DNA of 64,000 nucleotides from Vitellaria paradoxa (taxonomy: Eukaryota > Streptophyta > Magnoliopsida > Ericales > Sapotaceae): NCBI GenBank assembly GCA_019916065.1, contig CM034244.1, positions 37,042,377 through 37,106,376 of the forward strand, given 5' to 3'. A model generated the notes under the pieces. The model was given only the letters and a program-made list of their open reading frames with translations. It was not told where the DNA came from and did no database searches. The stretch's first letter is position 1. Each line of letters begins with the position of its first letter. A program made the position numbers and the translations under genes. This document shows positions 31,899 to 42,479 of the stretch, in pieces.

Positions 31899-32842
31899 CT
31901 ACCTTTCAAGTTCCATTGGAGAAAACGATTTTCCCATGTGAACAAAACTGCTTGACTCATCTAGCTTGCTTGTCTTCTGAGCCTCAACATCTTCATCAGA
32001 TTCCTCCTCCGGTTCTTGATACTTAGAAGATAAGGAGCGGTACTCAACTCTCTCGCCATAGATTTTGATCAAGAACAAGTACAAGGACACGGCTAGAATT
32101 GTTAGAAGAATCAAGTACCAGCTAAATTGAATGTTCACCAGTGATTTGGCACGCTCAAGGCCTTCGGAGCTTGGGCACCGGACTACTCTATGACCTTCTT
32201 CCAAGTTCATGAAGCAACCTTTGGGCATGAACTTTGGCGTCCAAAGCATGATCCCCATGACCATGAGCCAAGTACCTTGGAATATTATGCTGAGTGACCT
32301 AACAAAGCTGATCAAGAAACTCTTAGGGTAACCAATACCAAGAGAGTGGTGAGGAGAGAGATGAAAATCACAACTTGGAGGAGCAAGTGGTATTGCCCTT
32401 CAACACCCCTGTGGTCTGCCGAGTGGAGGTGGAAGAGAAGGAGTTGTTGGGAAAAGGCAGTGGCTCCAAACAACATAGTGAGTCCATATTTGGTGGCTTG
32501 GGGGGCAAATTTGTCGAGGAGGATTGCAAAAGTTGCATAGAGGAAGAAGGTGGCGGATATGGAGGAGTGTTCAAAGTTGTGGAGATGGTTGGAGGGGATG
32601 GTTCCATCCGGGTCGAAGGGTTGGTGTCGGGCCGGGCCGATGAAGAGCTCCATGGATATGGAAGCCAAGCTGCCTCCCATGATCAAGAAGAGCTCTAAGT
32701 ACCTTACCTTTAAGGTGGGGAACCATGGGAGAGAGGTGTAGCTTTGGTTGAGAGCGTGGTGCTTGATATGGTTAAGGAGGTGCCACAAACCAATGATGAA
32801 AAAACCAAAGCCTGGTGCTACATGTCCTACCAAAGTTCCCAT
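31899..32842 (-). pseudogene. DUF716 (TMEM45-like) copy 3, broken by one frameshift
   Basis: The frame starts at MGTLVGHVAP (32842) and reads the family sequence for 168 codons. The phase then changes at about 32337-32341: the other copies have an extra G in the TTGGGT of T-T-L-L-G, where this copy has TTGGT. The protein would end eight codons later. The remainder is fully open in the next frame (SFVRSLSIIFQG ... SPMELER, stop at 31899) with all later hydrophobic segments and the acidic tail intact. Apart from this single-base loss, no other damage is visible, so a recent inactivation or a sequencing error are both possible. The N-terminal part retains G-L-W-H-L-L-N-H, N-H-L-H-N-F-E-H and F-H-L-H-S-A-D-H-R-G-V-E-G-Q-Y-H. 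An (AG)n tract at 32936-32961 lies in its probable leader. Confidence 0.88.
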
Positions 32843-32930
32843 GTCTTCGTGAGGACTTTTTGTCTTGTAGAGTCCTTTTTAGAGAGAGAGAGGAGGCGTT
32901 TAGGGGTTGGTAGGAGCGCAAGATGAGGAG

Positions 32931-32966
<36 letters not shown>

Positions 32967-34314
32967 GGAAGGCTGGGGAGGAGTTGGGGATTTTAAGGTC
33001 GGTTTGGAGGGTCGAATTCTTGGAGGTCTAGAGGCTTCCGCAAGGGGTTTGAATATATGTGATTGGCTTGGAGAATAAGTTTGCCAGAAGTTGACCAAGG
33101 ATCACCGTAGCCCAAATGAGGTGGCAGCTTGTATGTATCCAATGTTCTTTATGTGCAGATCTATCAAATGGCAAAACTACCCTGTGAGGTTTATCCCTGA
33201 AGGTGTAAAGCAGCCAAACTTGAATGTGGCTTGGTTTGGGATCCTAACAAGACCAATTTTTTCAATTCCAAGACCAACTGGGTTTTGCACTTGATTAGTG
33301 ATTTTTTAGCATGTATAAAAGAAAAAAATAATTAAAAAGTAGAATGAATTAAACATAAAGTCCGAAATGTTTGTTGTTAATTGAGTAGATTAAAAAATAT
33401 AAGAAAATAAAAAATTTTTATTAACAAAACTAATTTTTTAATTTATTTATTTTTAAGATTCAAACTTTGATCATACTTTATAATTTTTTCTTTCGTTTTT
33501 CGTTACAAACCAAATACGAGATGTAATTTTAAATTCCTATCTATTTAATTTTCGGTTGGCAAATTATTAATTCAATCGCAAACTTAGCAATTTTTAAAGG
33601 AAAATTTTATTTTATTAAAATTTATCTTTTAAAATAATCACCAAAATGATCCATCAATAGCAATTGTGTAAAAATAATATATTTTCGTGCATTGTTTTAC
33701 ACTAAATTAATTTGCTTATAAATATATTATATCATTCTAAGGCTAGCCCCAAGCTCTAAATTTTTTCCCAAAAATTACAAATAATTTAGAACTTTTAACT
33801 TTTTTAATCAAATTTTACTATATATTATTTTTATATTAATTTTGAGTATTTTTTTATTTTGTGAAACTCCAATTAAACGTCACTTAATAAATAATTAAAT
33901 AATTTTATTAAATGAAAATAAAATACAAAACAACAAATCAATTGATAATTACACATTCCCCCAACCACGTATGCCCGACAAAATTAAAAACGAAAAGGAC
34001 AAGCATGGGTAGACAAATACTGGGTACGGAGACGCATCTCCTTCGGTGTTTTCCCAAGTGAATGGGCTCCTTGCTCATTTTCGATACTTATATATAAATA
34101 TATAATTATCCAACTGTAGGAAAAGATAGTTTTGTCACGGCTTACATAAGACGCCAAGCTTCGACGGCAATGACTTTTCAAGTCATTAATAAACACATCA
34201 GATGGCCAATTGTTACTTTGATTAGAATATTTTTATTAGTCATGATGACTGAATTGACTAATTTTTATTTAATATTCTCAATTAAGGTTAGTTAGAATTA
34301 AAAAAAAGTGGAAA
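32843..34314. other. Upstream region of copy 3 and spacer
   Basis: The first 160 bp are the probable leader and promoter of the gene on the minus strand, with an AG microsatellite at 32936-32961 and a C/T-poor strand bias. From 33090 to 33300 the sequence is less AT-rich but has no recognisable coding content. From 33960 to 34200 there is another non-repetitive stretch without a recognisable gene. The rest is AT-rich. Confidence 0.4.
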
Positions 34315-34650
34315 TTTTTTTTTTTTCATCTTATACGATTTACCCAAATTTAATATTTCTTTTGGAACACGTAACTTCAAGTATGTTTGCGCATTCATAA
34401 AAATAAAAATAAAAAATTTATATGTTGAGTAAAAGCTATTTTTTAGTTAAAAAAACTAATGAAAAAATTATTTTTTTTATTTTTTAATTTTTACTTAACG
34501 AATGAAAATTTTTAATTTTTTTATTTAATAATACGTTTGACACGCCTAAAAGATACAGTTTCTAAATAAAAAATTAAATTGAGTAAAAAATATATAAAAT
34601 AAAAAAATTTACCAAAAAGTTGATAGATTTTTTTAATCCAAACATAACTT
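34315..34650. mobile_element. Foldback MITE, family C (copy 3)
   Basis: AT-rich insert with the family C layout: left arm GTAACTTCAAGTATGTTTGCGCATTCATAAAAATAAA, right arm TTTGACACGCCTAAAAGATACAGTT, and the end phrase AATCCAAACATAACTTT. It is noncoding. Confidence 0.55.
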
Positions 34651-34659
34651 TAATATTTT

Positions 34660-35830
34660 ATATTCTATATATGTAACTGAGAATAGATGCTAAGCCCTGA
34701 ACGGCATCTTTTGACACAATTTCTAACTTTGCCACTACTAACTTTAATTTATTACTATTTCAATTTATTTTATTTTTGTCTAATTTCGATTTGCTTTTAA
34801 GAGTAAGTATGAAGACATTTTTAAAATTCTTTTTCTTGATTTTAACCTTTTCCTTTTTAATATTTATTACTATTTTTTCCTTTTGTATGTCAAATAGAGT
34901 TACTTTTTTATTTTTATTTTGATTTATTTTAGAATTTCAATTTTTTCTATTTCTGTATAAATAAGTGAGAACAGATGCCCTTAACAACTCTTTTGACACA
35001 AAATTTTCAACTTTGGACCTACTTATTTTAATTTATTACTATTTTATTTTTCATCTTACTTTGATTTGTTTTTGAGAGTAAGTATAGGACATTTTTAGAA
35101 CTCTTCTTCTTGATTTTGACCTTCTTCCTATGTAACATTTATTACTATCTTTTTTCCTTTGCGTGTGTTTGTGTTTTTTTTTAGAGTCACGTTTTCTTAT
35201 TTCTATTTTGATTTTTTTTAGAGTTTCAATTTTTTCTATTTCTATATATAAGGGAGAATAGATGTTAAGCCTTGGACGGCTTCTTTTGACACAAAATTTT
35301 TAACTTTGCTCCTACTTATTTTAATTTATTACTATTTTATTTTATTTTTTGTCTTACTTTGATTTGTTTTTAAGAATAAGTGTAAAGACATTTTGGAACT
35401 TTTTTTCTTGATTTTAACCTTTTTTCTATTTAATATTTATTACTATTTTTTCCTTTTTGTGTGTCTTTTTTAGAGTTACATTTTTTTATTTATATTTTAT
35501 TTTTTTAGAATTTTGATTTTTCCTATTTCTATATATATAAGTGAGAATGGATGTTAAGCCTTCGACGGCTTCTTTTGACACAAAATTTTCAACTTGGCCC
35601 CTACTTATTTTAATTTATGACTATTTTATTTTATTTTTTTGTCTTACTTTGATTTGTTTTTAAGAGTAAGTACAAAGACATTTTTAGAACTATTTTTCTT
35701 GATTTTGACCTTCTAGTATTTATTACTATTTTTTCTTTTAGTGTGTCTTTTTTAGAGTTACGTATTTTATTTTTATTTTGGTTTTTTTAGAGTTTCAATT
35801 TTTTTTTTTTATTTCTACTCTATCTTATAT
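34660..35830 (+). repeat. 288-bp tandem repeat, four units, Helitron-associated
   Basis: Units are marked by TATATAAGTGAGAATGGATG-like starts followed by TTAAGCC...GACGGCTTCTTTTGACAC at 34681, 34969, 35256 and 35545 (spacing 287-289 bp). Each unit continues through CTACTTATTTTAATTTATTA, TTTGATTTGTTTTTAAGAGT and TTCTTGATTTT(G/A)ACCTT. I infer that this is the 5' part of the Helitron-like element that ends at 44580, because the phrase CTATATATATAAGTGAGA resembles the 5' ends of some plant Helitrons. That link is not proven. Confidence 0.8.
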
Positions 35831-36794
35831 ATATGTTTGTATTTATATTTTTATTTTATAATAAGCTTCAATGTTTCTTTAGAATTTTAAAAGCTTTTTT
35901 GCTCTTTTTTTTCAATTTTGTCTTTACTTTTTATTTACTTCTATTGAAATTATCTTTATCAAATTTTGAATATAATATATCTTAATATTTATCATAGAAT
36001 TAGTTTTGTCAAAAAGTTCCTAACATATTCATTTTTTTCTCTCAGTGGTGTCTTTGTATCTCTCTCTCTCTCCATGTAAAAAAAAAGGGAGATATAGATA
36101 TGCAAAATTCCTTCTTTTATCTAGGTTGTGATACAAAACGCAAAAAAAAATGTATAAATTTTAAAAAATTAAGATATTAATTAATACATTTTATTTATTT
36201 TTTAAATTCATCTAGATAAAGATACATATTTAGTATTTTGTATTTTTGTTTTTTATCTCCATATCTTTTTCTTTTTATTTGCACTTCATTTTTTTCTTTT
36301 TGCAACAAATTCTTACTCCAAACACACATTTTTTTTAGACTTTTATACTTTTTTAAGAAGCTCACATATCTTTTTATTAATTTTTTCTTTTAATTCTTAT
36401 TGTTTCATATTATTTAATTTTCTTTTCTATCTCATTGTACCTTTATATCTCTATCTCAATAAAAAAAAAAAAAATAGGAAGGGAAAATAATCCAAAAGTC
36501 ATTTCCCTTTTTGGGTTATGTTGGAAAATAAAAAGAAAAAAGAATAGAAGTACTTAAAAAATTAAAATTAATTAGATAAAAATATTGATGAATATCTTTT
36601 ATTGTATTATATTTTTAATCCATTCAAATAAAGATAAAATAAATAATGGATAAAATACTTTTTCGTAATTATTTTTTCTATATCTTTTTATTATTTTATT
36701 CAATATTTGTGGATTTTTCTTTTCTCATGGTCTCTAGTGTCTCTCTTAAGATAATAATTTTAATATTTTTAAATTTTTTAATGAAAGTTGAAAA
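35831..36794 (+). repeat. AT-rich Helitron-like body left of the MULE
   Basis: Noncoding, T-rich sequence containing repeated blocks of the type TTTTTAATCCATTCAAATAAAGATA (36180-36260, 36590-36640), which also occur at 28.2-28.5, 44.4 and 47.2 kb. The MULE TSD begins at 36795. Short T- or C/T-runs occur throughout (for example 36059-36074). No gene. Confidence 0.5.
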
Positions 36795-36803
36795 CTTAAA
36801 TTT

Positions 36804-36945
36804 AGGGAAAATTGCTCTTATACACCTATACTTAAGCCTTCAGTCACTTGCACCTCCTACACTTAGGAAATAGGCACTAACACCCCCTGTATTGTTTCGA
36901 AAAGTGACAAAGACGATGCTATTAAGATATTTAACAGAGCGTGTG
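36804..36945 (+). repeat. MULE left terminal inverted repeat
   Basis: Pairs with 44085-44225 over about 130-140 bp. The outermost bases are AGGGAAAATTG. Confidence 0.85.
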
Positions 36946-37150
36946 TTTTACTCATCTAGAAACTACAACTGTCGAATGTTAAGCCAAAAACAAATGTATA
37001 AACTGGCCAAAATACCCTCACATATGACTTAATAATTTCCTGATGCTTCATGGTTCTCTGTCTACTACTTCGTTGTTTTTCGTCTTTGCTACAACATTCT
37101 CAGCCACGAAGCTTTGTTGTCGACGCTGTGGGAAAGGTAGGAGGGTCGAG

Positions 37151-37830
37151 ATGTCATCTTTCACAAATGTTTCTCAAACTAAGTTTAGAGGTTCATACTC
37201 AGGTGGGCGAAGGTGCTACTGTGGCGAAGTGGCTCCTGTACGAACATCGTGGACTAAAGCTAACATGGGTAAGAGATTTCTAGATTGTGGAAGATTTGGA
37301 AGACTTGGGGTAAATTTTTTGGTTTATTTTGAAACCCTAAATTTTAATTTTGGAAAAACTTTAAACCTTTCATCTCTGCAGTAAAAAAGAAAAAAAAAAG
37401 TTATTTTAACCCACAGATGTTTGGTTTTGAACTATTTTTTTTTAACAAAATTTCAAAGCTAAAATGAGAAAATGGGAAATTTTAAACGTAAAATTGTAAT
37501 TTTTGAAACCTGCGAACCTACTGATTTTAAATCAAAAAATCAGTAAATTTTTAAATTTAAAACCTAAGATTTTAAGTTAGAATATCAATTAATTTTTGTA
37601 ACTGATTTCTTTTGCAAGATGCATCAACTTGTGATTATTTTAGATGGATTGACCCACCAATCTGTGAACGTAGAAAGGAAGTTATTCCAAAACTGTTAAA
37701 AATTTGATAAACTGGAGATGGAAGTTCAGAATTGTAATGCAAGGAAAAGAATATACAAGCAGACTTTTATTGGAACTTGGATGGGGGTAGGGTGCCTAAT
37801 AATGTATTTAGCTTTGTTGGATACCTAATG
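37151..37830 (+). pseudogene. GRF-type zinc-finger protein carried by the MULE (coiled coil plus membrane segment), broken
   Basis: From ATG 37151 the first exon encodes a Ser-rich start and the first half of a GRF zinc finger: C-Y-C-G-E-V-A-P-V-R-T-S-W-T, then G-K-R-F-L-D-C-G-R-F. A GT at 37310 and an AG at 37617-37618 bracket a probable intron. Exon 2 completes the finger with C-D-Y-F-R-W-I-D-P-P-I-C-E-R. After a +1 shift near 37696 it reads a charged segment (KLEMEVQNCNARKRIYK) and a hydrophobic segment (TFIGTWMGVGCLIMYLAL), ending near 37829. Finger, short coiled coil and C-terminal membrane segment is the layout of the many small plant GRF proteins of unknown role. The intron junction is also one base out of phase, so the gene looks decayed. 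It faces the transposase gene from the other end, as mudrB does mudrA in maize MuDR, though it is not related in sequence to mudrB as far as I can see. Confidence 0.72.
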
Positions 37831-39560
37831 TGTTATGGAATGTGTACTTTTTGTTTTTTTGGTTTTATTGTATTAGATGGGTACTCTTGTAATGACAATT
37901 GTAATAGATATGCAAGTGAAAATCAATGAAGAACTTCAGTTTTCGACATTAATGTGTTTTGTTGTGCAGTGAAGAATTTTTTTTTTTTTTGGACAATACT
38001 AAATTTTAATTTGGATATTTGTTAAATATGATTCTTTTATTATTAGAATAGCAAATGTTAAACCTTAGCATGCAGTTATGCATTACAAAAACTGCAAAAG
38101 TATTGCCCATTCGTCGTGAACAACATGCATATGTATATGCATGCTTGCATACAGCCTGCCAGAGAGATATACTTGCGAACTAAAATACAGCAGCAATGGC
38201 AACAACATAATGCCGCTCAACGCATAATTCACAAGTGATAATAATAGGAAACGATACTCAGATCATGCAACACACACACAAAATTAAGCCTTGCATTTAC
38301 CAAACTAATGGAAATTCTACAACACACAGTTTACACTACATTGAACAAAATCACATGCTCCTTGGATTTCCCATTCAAATTTCTAATTAAAAACTTCAGC
38401 ACTCAAAAAGTCCACCCTTTACATGAAATGAAAACAGTAACAAAACTATTCAGGCAAGTGTCTCTTAAGCAGGAACAAAGGTTGCTGCACTATACAAAAA
38501 AGTGCCCCGAGTGCTCAAAAACTATGCCTCGGTTAAAACATATCCACAATCAAAGAAGTCATTGCTTTACAATGCTCATTTCTTTGCATAAAAAAATAAT
38601 TAAAAACTAATCCATTCATTTTTAGTTTATGTTACAACACTAATTACAAAACTATACTATTATTTCACAAAAGTATCTCCTTCTTTGAAAATGTTAGTCA
38701 AGTTAAAAAATCAGTACTGCAACACAGACTTCGCACCAAGAATCAACTTCTTCAATCACTTCTTCAGCTACTCCAAAACTCCTTCATTATTATCTTTTCT
38801 TCAGCCTACCTCCACCTGACCCTTGCAATTTTGTCCCCAATGCGTATCTTTTACCACCACGTACTGTCAATTTAGTTGGCTGCAAATAAAAAAAATAGTT
38901 TAAAAAAATTGTTACAACACTGTAATGCATAGTAATTGGCCGCCATGCATGTAGCCACAAAAGTAGCTATTACAGTGCATGCATCTTGAAAAATAAATGG
39001 AGACAGCTATAAACACAATATTCAATAAACTAGTATACATAAACTAGCATTATAAGTTAGCAATCAACATTGCAAATCAAACTGTATTTAAATCAACCTA
39101 ACAGGTAAATTTCTATATCAGCAAGCACGCAAATTTCTAACTTAGCAAACAAGCAAATTTCTAACTCAGCAAACATGCAAATTTTCAAGTCAGTATTTAA
39201 TAAAATTGAACTTGCAGTTTACATTGTCTTCTCAATCTTACCTGAGAATAAGATTTCCTACCAGTGACATCTCGATGACTTCATATTGAAGATTGGTCGG
39301 CTAGCTGTGTGCAAGACCCAATGGCAATCTGTTTTGTATACCCAAATAAACTACAATAAATTAAGATTCACATGGTTGTAGGTTTTATTTTAGCTACTTC
39401 AAAATTCTATCCAATTTTCGAGAATGCAACTCAACCATGGTTGCAGGCTGTGTGGACGAAGTAGTGGCAGTTTCAGATGTCTGAGCTAGAGTCATTGGCT
39501 CAGCAGGTCCAATGAAAGAAGTGTTGGAAATTTGATATAGTCAGCATATAGTAAATTATG
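37831..39560. other. MULE interior between the two converging genes
   Basis: Noncoding. Contains the probable 3' ends of both genes. A 24-bp unit (AGCAAGCACGCAAATTTCTA, with ACTTAGCAAAC...) is repeated three times at about 39118-39190. The frame at 38308-38610 has no recognisable domain and is not called. Confidence 0.45.
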
Positions 39561-41186
39561 GTCAATTTATAAATAATAAGCAACAGTAAATTAAATGCAT
39601 AGAAATAAATGTTAGTTGAGTCATTGTACCCGGTATTTGATTCATCATCCTCAATTTTGGGTGGATGTTATTCTTACAAGATCTTGTGTTATATCTCGCC
39701 TTCAAATACCTCTTACAAACCGTTACTCTATTTTTCCTTAAGACCTTATTTGGATTAACTACTTCATGACCATCTCTCCTCCTCACATTCTTCGGTCTAC
39801 TAGGCTGCTTTCTAACATATGGAGTTGATATGGGTTCCATTCCAGTTTGGATCCAATCGTGCTCTCTTGGGACAGAATGGATCATAGACTTGTACACGCA
39901 CAAGTATGTCTCCTTGCGAAAGTAGCGATGAACATACTCCTTAGGAGTTCGCCTATACATGTATATAGCAATAATTGCATGTTTGTAAGGTACTCCCGTC
40001 ATCTCTTACATCTTGCACCCACATGTTTGCCTCCCCAAATCCGTAGCGTACATCATGTTAAAACAGTCAACCTTGTACTTTAGTTCACCAGTAAAGAATG
40101 GAAAACAATGTCTCCCATCAATCTGATTATTTTCCAATTTATGTTAGATCTTTGGACATATATCCCCTTCGTGCTTTTCTATCACTAGCCTTTTCACTTG
40201 GAAACGAGTTATTAATTTATTTCGTATCCACTCTAACATGGCAATTATTAGCTTATCCCTTGCCTCGAGGATGTAACTATTGAATGAGTCACTTAAATTA
40301 TTTACAATGATATCACAGTTGGTTTTGGTGCTGAAATGAGGCCATGTCCACAACTTAGGGTCAACTTTGTTCAACCATTCCTATGCATTCTTATCCATTC
40401 TTTCAAGTGCTTTCATATGACCTTCATACTCGCTGATAGTGCTAGCAGATGCTGTCTTTCAAAGACAATCCTTCAATTCTTTACCTTTAAATTTTTTTAA
40501 GAAATTTGCATAGATATACCTGAGGTAAAATCTATGCTCAGCATTGGGTAGGAGCTGGGTGAATGTAGCTTCGAAGCTTTTTTGTCTATTAGAAATAAAA
40601 CACCAGCCTATCTCCTCAACAGTTCCTATATCGTCAATTAAAAACTCCACGAACCAACTCCACGACTCCTTACACTCAGCTTCAACAATAATAATGGTGA
40701 GTGGAAACATATTATCGTTGCCATCTCTCCCTACTACACTCAAAAGCTATCCACCGTAAACTTTTTTCAAAAAACACCCATCTAGCCCAATAATTGGCCT
40801 ACAACCATTCAAAAATTCATCCAACTATGACTGGTATCGGACATATATACGACTAAATGTAAGAGGCAATTGCTCATTAGGTCATTCAATCATGATTTTA
40901 TCCAAATTCGTGGATTATGCAGTCTAAAGGTGGCTGCATAATCCCTGAGCCGAGTAAATTACTCCTTGATGACACCTTCTATTGTCTCTTTCACTTTCCT
41001 CTTAGCTCTATACAACTAGTTATTACTTACATCCAGGGCTAAATCCTTTTTAACTCATTACTAAAGGCAGAAATACCAATTCCCAGATTGTCTCTCAGCT
41101 TATCAATGTATTTATTTGAGAGATACCTACAAGTAATTAAATGGTTATTGTACGATCTTCCATAATTATGTTTTGGTTGGAAAGAC

Positions 41187-42479
41187 CACTGCAACAAATC
41201 ATACCTTCGGCGACCACTTTTTCTGACCAAATATAAATTTGATTGTTAAAAGTGACTTTTCCTGACCAAATATAAATTTAGTCGTTAATAGTCACTTTTT
41301 CCCGACCAAAAAATGTTAGTCACCAAAGGATAACTTTTCCCGACTAATTGGTCGTTAAAGGGTAATTTTTCCTAACTAAATATAAATTTGATCGCTGAAG
41401 GGGAACATTTGCCGACCAATTGGTCAGCAAAAGTGTAAAAAAAATTTATTAACAAAAATGTTAAAATAATTAAATAAAAATAATAAAAATTTTATCACTT
41501 TTAGCGACCAATTAGTCGCTAAAGGAGAATTTTTTCCGACCAATTGGTCGGCAAAAGTGTAAAAAAATTATTACAAAATATGTTAAATAATAAATAAAAT
41601 ATAAAAATTTTATCACTTTTCCGACCAATTGGTCGCTAAAAGGGAAATTTTTCTCGACCAATTGGTCGGCAAAAGTGTGAAAAAATTATTATAAAATATG
41701 TTAAAATAATTAAATAAAAATAATAAAAATTTTATCACTTTTCTCGACCAATTACTTGGCAAAAGTGTGAAAAAATTATTACAATAAATGTTAAAAATAA
41801 TTAAACAAAAATAATAAAATTTTTAGAACTTTTTGGCGACCAATTGATCGCTAAAGGTGAACTTTTTCCAACCAATTGGTCGGCAAAAGTGATACATTTT
41901 GTTTATATATTGTAAATATAAAATATATATACAAATGAAAACTTGGCCTAGTGGCCAACCACACCAGCTTCCAAATAGATGGCATGAGTTCAAGTCTCAC
42001 TAACAACAACAACAAAAATCTAAAAAATATAAAGCCGACGCATGGCCTAATAATAGGCTAACATGTGGCCCAATCATAGATCGACATGTGGCGCAATGCA
42101 AAGTGTCATGTGGCATGATGACATGTCAGCAAATAAACACATGGCACCATATTTAAATTTTAATTTTTTAAAATTAATTTAAATTTTCAATTCTATTCTT
42201 TTGCCAACAAATTGATTGGGAAAAGTGAAGAATTGCCGACCATTTGGTCAACAAAAGATTTTGCATTTTCTCCCATTAAATATTCTTTGCCGACCAATTA
42301 GTCGGGAAACGTTTTACATTTGCCGACCAAATGATTTTTTGGTCGAAAAAAGTTTCCCTGACGAGCATTCATCGACCAAATACCGACCAAATATGTTTGG
42401 TTGGGAAAAGTTTCGCCGACTAAATTGTACCCTTCAACGACCAATTTTTTGGTCGACAATTGTGTGATTTCTTGTAGTG
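41187..42479. mobile_element. Non-autonomous CACTA (En/Spm-like) element nested in the MULE transposase
   Basis: The left end CACTGCAACAAATCA and the right end GATTTCTTGTAGTG (reverse complement CACTACAAGAAATC) are CACTA-type inverted repeats. They are flanked by the 3-bp TSD GAC (41184-41186 and 42480-42482). Subterminal regions are full of short inverted and direct repeats built from GACCAATTGGTCGGCAAAAG, a typical CACTA feature. At 1.3 kb it has no transposase. The MULE coding frame reads R-I-F-Q-V-K-S on one side and F-Q-P-K-H-N-Y-G on the other, so the insertion split a previously continuous gene. A SINE lies inside it (41942-42022). Confidence 0.92.
41942..42022 (+). mobile_element. tRNA-derived SINE inside the CACTA element
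   Basis: An A-box-like TTGGCCTAGTGGCCAACC is followed about 35 bp later by the B box GAGTTCAAGTCTC and then an (AAC)n A-rich tail. This is a short tRNA-derived SINE rather than a tRNA gene, as the stems and anticodon loop are not formed. Target duplications are not clear. Confidence 0.6.

Noticed and set aside
32375..32698. Plus-strand Gly/Glu-rich frame of 107 codons, and comparable frames opposite copies 1 and 2
   Set aside because: Antisense to DUF716 coding sequence; codon-pattern shadow.
38308..38610. 100-codon frame in the MULE interior
   Set aside because: No recognisable domain, no support from position or composition; could be chance in AT-rich DNA.
40544..40759. 71-codon plus-strand frame
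   Set aside because: Antisense shadow of the MULE catalytic region.
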